Part shown: piece after piece, positions 63,427 through 64,000 of the stretch
Layout of the letters: every line of letters begins with the position of its first letter
Position numbering within the stretch: the first letter of the stretch is position 1
Notes under the pieces: generated by a model
What the model saw: only the letters and a program-made list of their open reading frames with translations
Database searches by the model: none
What the model was told of the DNA's origin: nothing
Assembly: GCF_001684955.1 (NCBI RefSeq)
Contig: NZ_MAYF01000002.1
Coordinates: 1-64,000, forward strand
Length of the DNA stretch: 64,000 nucleotides
Origin: Chryseobacterium contaminans
GTDB lineage: Bacteria > Bacteroidota > Bacteroidia > Flavobacteriales > Weeksellaceae
Direction of reading: 5' to 3'
Made by a program: the position numbers and the translations under genes

Positions 63427-64000
63427 TTATTGTGTTACCATTTGAAGCGTATTTTTGGAAATTTGTTCCAATAATACATTTTTTTCATGGTAAAATCTAT
63501 CAATGTGATCCATCTTCGCATTTCTTACTGTGAATAAAGATACATTTTTAATTGCTTCGGTTTTAAAAATTTTTTGAAGCTCTTCATTAAGCTCTTCAAG
63601 GTGATTAAATTTATCTTCCAGACATAATGCCAATGAGATGGCAGAATTCTGCATTAGAGAAACCTTAATCTTGTATTTAGATAAATATCCGAAGATCAGG
63701 CTCATATGGTCTTCTGCAATAAAAGAGAAGTCTCTGGTAGAGATTTTTAAAAGGTCCTGGTTTTCTTTAAGGATATAAGATTCCTCCTGCTGATTCTTGT
63801 CTGAAGCGCCTACTTTAGTTCCTTCCTTGGTAGGATCTACAAAGGATTTTACATAAAATGGAATGTTTTTTTGTTGTAGCGGTTGCAAGGTTTTCGGGTG
63901 AATAACACTTGCTCCATAATAAGCCATTTCAATAGCCTCTTCATAAGAGATATTGGAAAGCAGAGAAACATCTTTAAATTTTCTTGGATCTCCGGTCATT
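63427..64000 (-). CDS. lysC: Aspartate kinase, C-terminal part (truncated by window)
   Basis: About 190 C-terminal residues are visible; the start lies beyond base 64000. The enzyme phosphorylates aspartate, opening the lysine, threonine, methionine and diaminopimelate pathway. Visible signs are 'TGDPRKFKDVSLLSNISYEE', 'EMAYYGASVIHPKTLQPL' (end of the kinase domain) and two ACT-type regulatory domains starting near 'DLLKISTRDFSFIAEDHM' and continuing to the end. A downstream homoserine dehydrogenase fusion is absent, so this is a monofunctional kinase. Confidence 0.9.
   Translation of the reverse strand, partial: MTGDPRKFKDVSLLSNISYEEAIEMAYYGASVIHPKTLQPLQQKNIPFYVKSFVDPTKEGTKVGASDKNQQEESYILKENQDLLKISTRDFSFIAEDHMSLIFGYLSKYKIKVSLMQNSAISLALCLEDKFNHLEELNEELQKIFKTEAIKNVSLFTVRNAKMDHIDRFYHEKNVLLEQISKNTLQMVTQ

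Overview
The window looks like chromosome of a Flavobacteriia member of the Chryseobacterium type. The evidence is the AT-rich codon use, SusC/SusD pairs with 'EVIVTGY' plugs, promoter boxes of the Bacteroidota form TAnnTTTG, DUF1343/NamZ, and a fused OlsF-like acyltransferase. The genus is an inference from general resemblance; no 16S gene is present.

Left part (1-33 kb): ordinary and niche-adaptation genes. It opens with the end of an HMG-CoA synthase. Then come a SusC/SusD pair, an AraC regulator divergent from an ExaC-type aldehyde dehydrogenase with a DUF779 partner, a dicarboxylate/amino-acid symporter, cbpA-cbpM, a membrane protein, a cysteine synthase/CBS-like enzyme, and a LolC-type permease divergent from a NamZ-type muramidase. 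A three-gene envelope operon (thioredoxin-like, DUF3575 barrel, small membrane protein) and an HxlR regulator divergent from an esterase plus a frameshifted isochorismatase follow. From 20.8 to 30.6 kb a LytS-like sensor kinase and a LytTR response regulator flank a metalloprotease-SusC-SusD operon. Two identical 9-base direct repeats, 12 bases apart, sit just upstream of that operon's promoter, where a LytTR regulator would be expected to bind. I read this as a self-contained, sensor-controlled protein/peptide acquisition locus.

Middle part (33-60 kb): one long same-strand locus that I cannot match to a described system. It starts behind a duplicated promoter/palindrome unit with an endolysin-like M15 peptidase. 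It continues with a 725-aa protein, a 1188-aa polymorphic-toxin-like protein, a small candidate immunity protein, two giant proteins of 2304 and 2086 aa, and four paralogous tail-fibre-like proteins. None of the large proteins has a visible signal peptide. No sheath, tube, baseplate, portal, terminase or integrase gene is present. The segment from about 35.2 to 40.1 kb is much more AT-rich than its flanks, as expected for an exchangeable toxin-immunity cassette.

Right part (60-64 kb): three identical tRNA-Phe genes on the minus strand, each with its own promoter box and terminator, with a small membrane-anchored protein between copies 2 and 3. The window ends with an OlsF-like acyltransferase and the C-terminal part of an aspartate kinase.

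Intergenic spaces hold several dispersed repeat elements: a GC-rich palindromic one at 8.9-9.0 kb and a composite at 30.6-31.1 kb. No rRNA, CRISPR array, insertion sequence or phage integrase was found.
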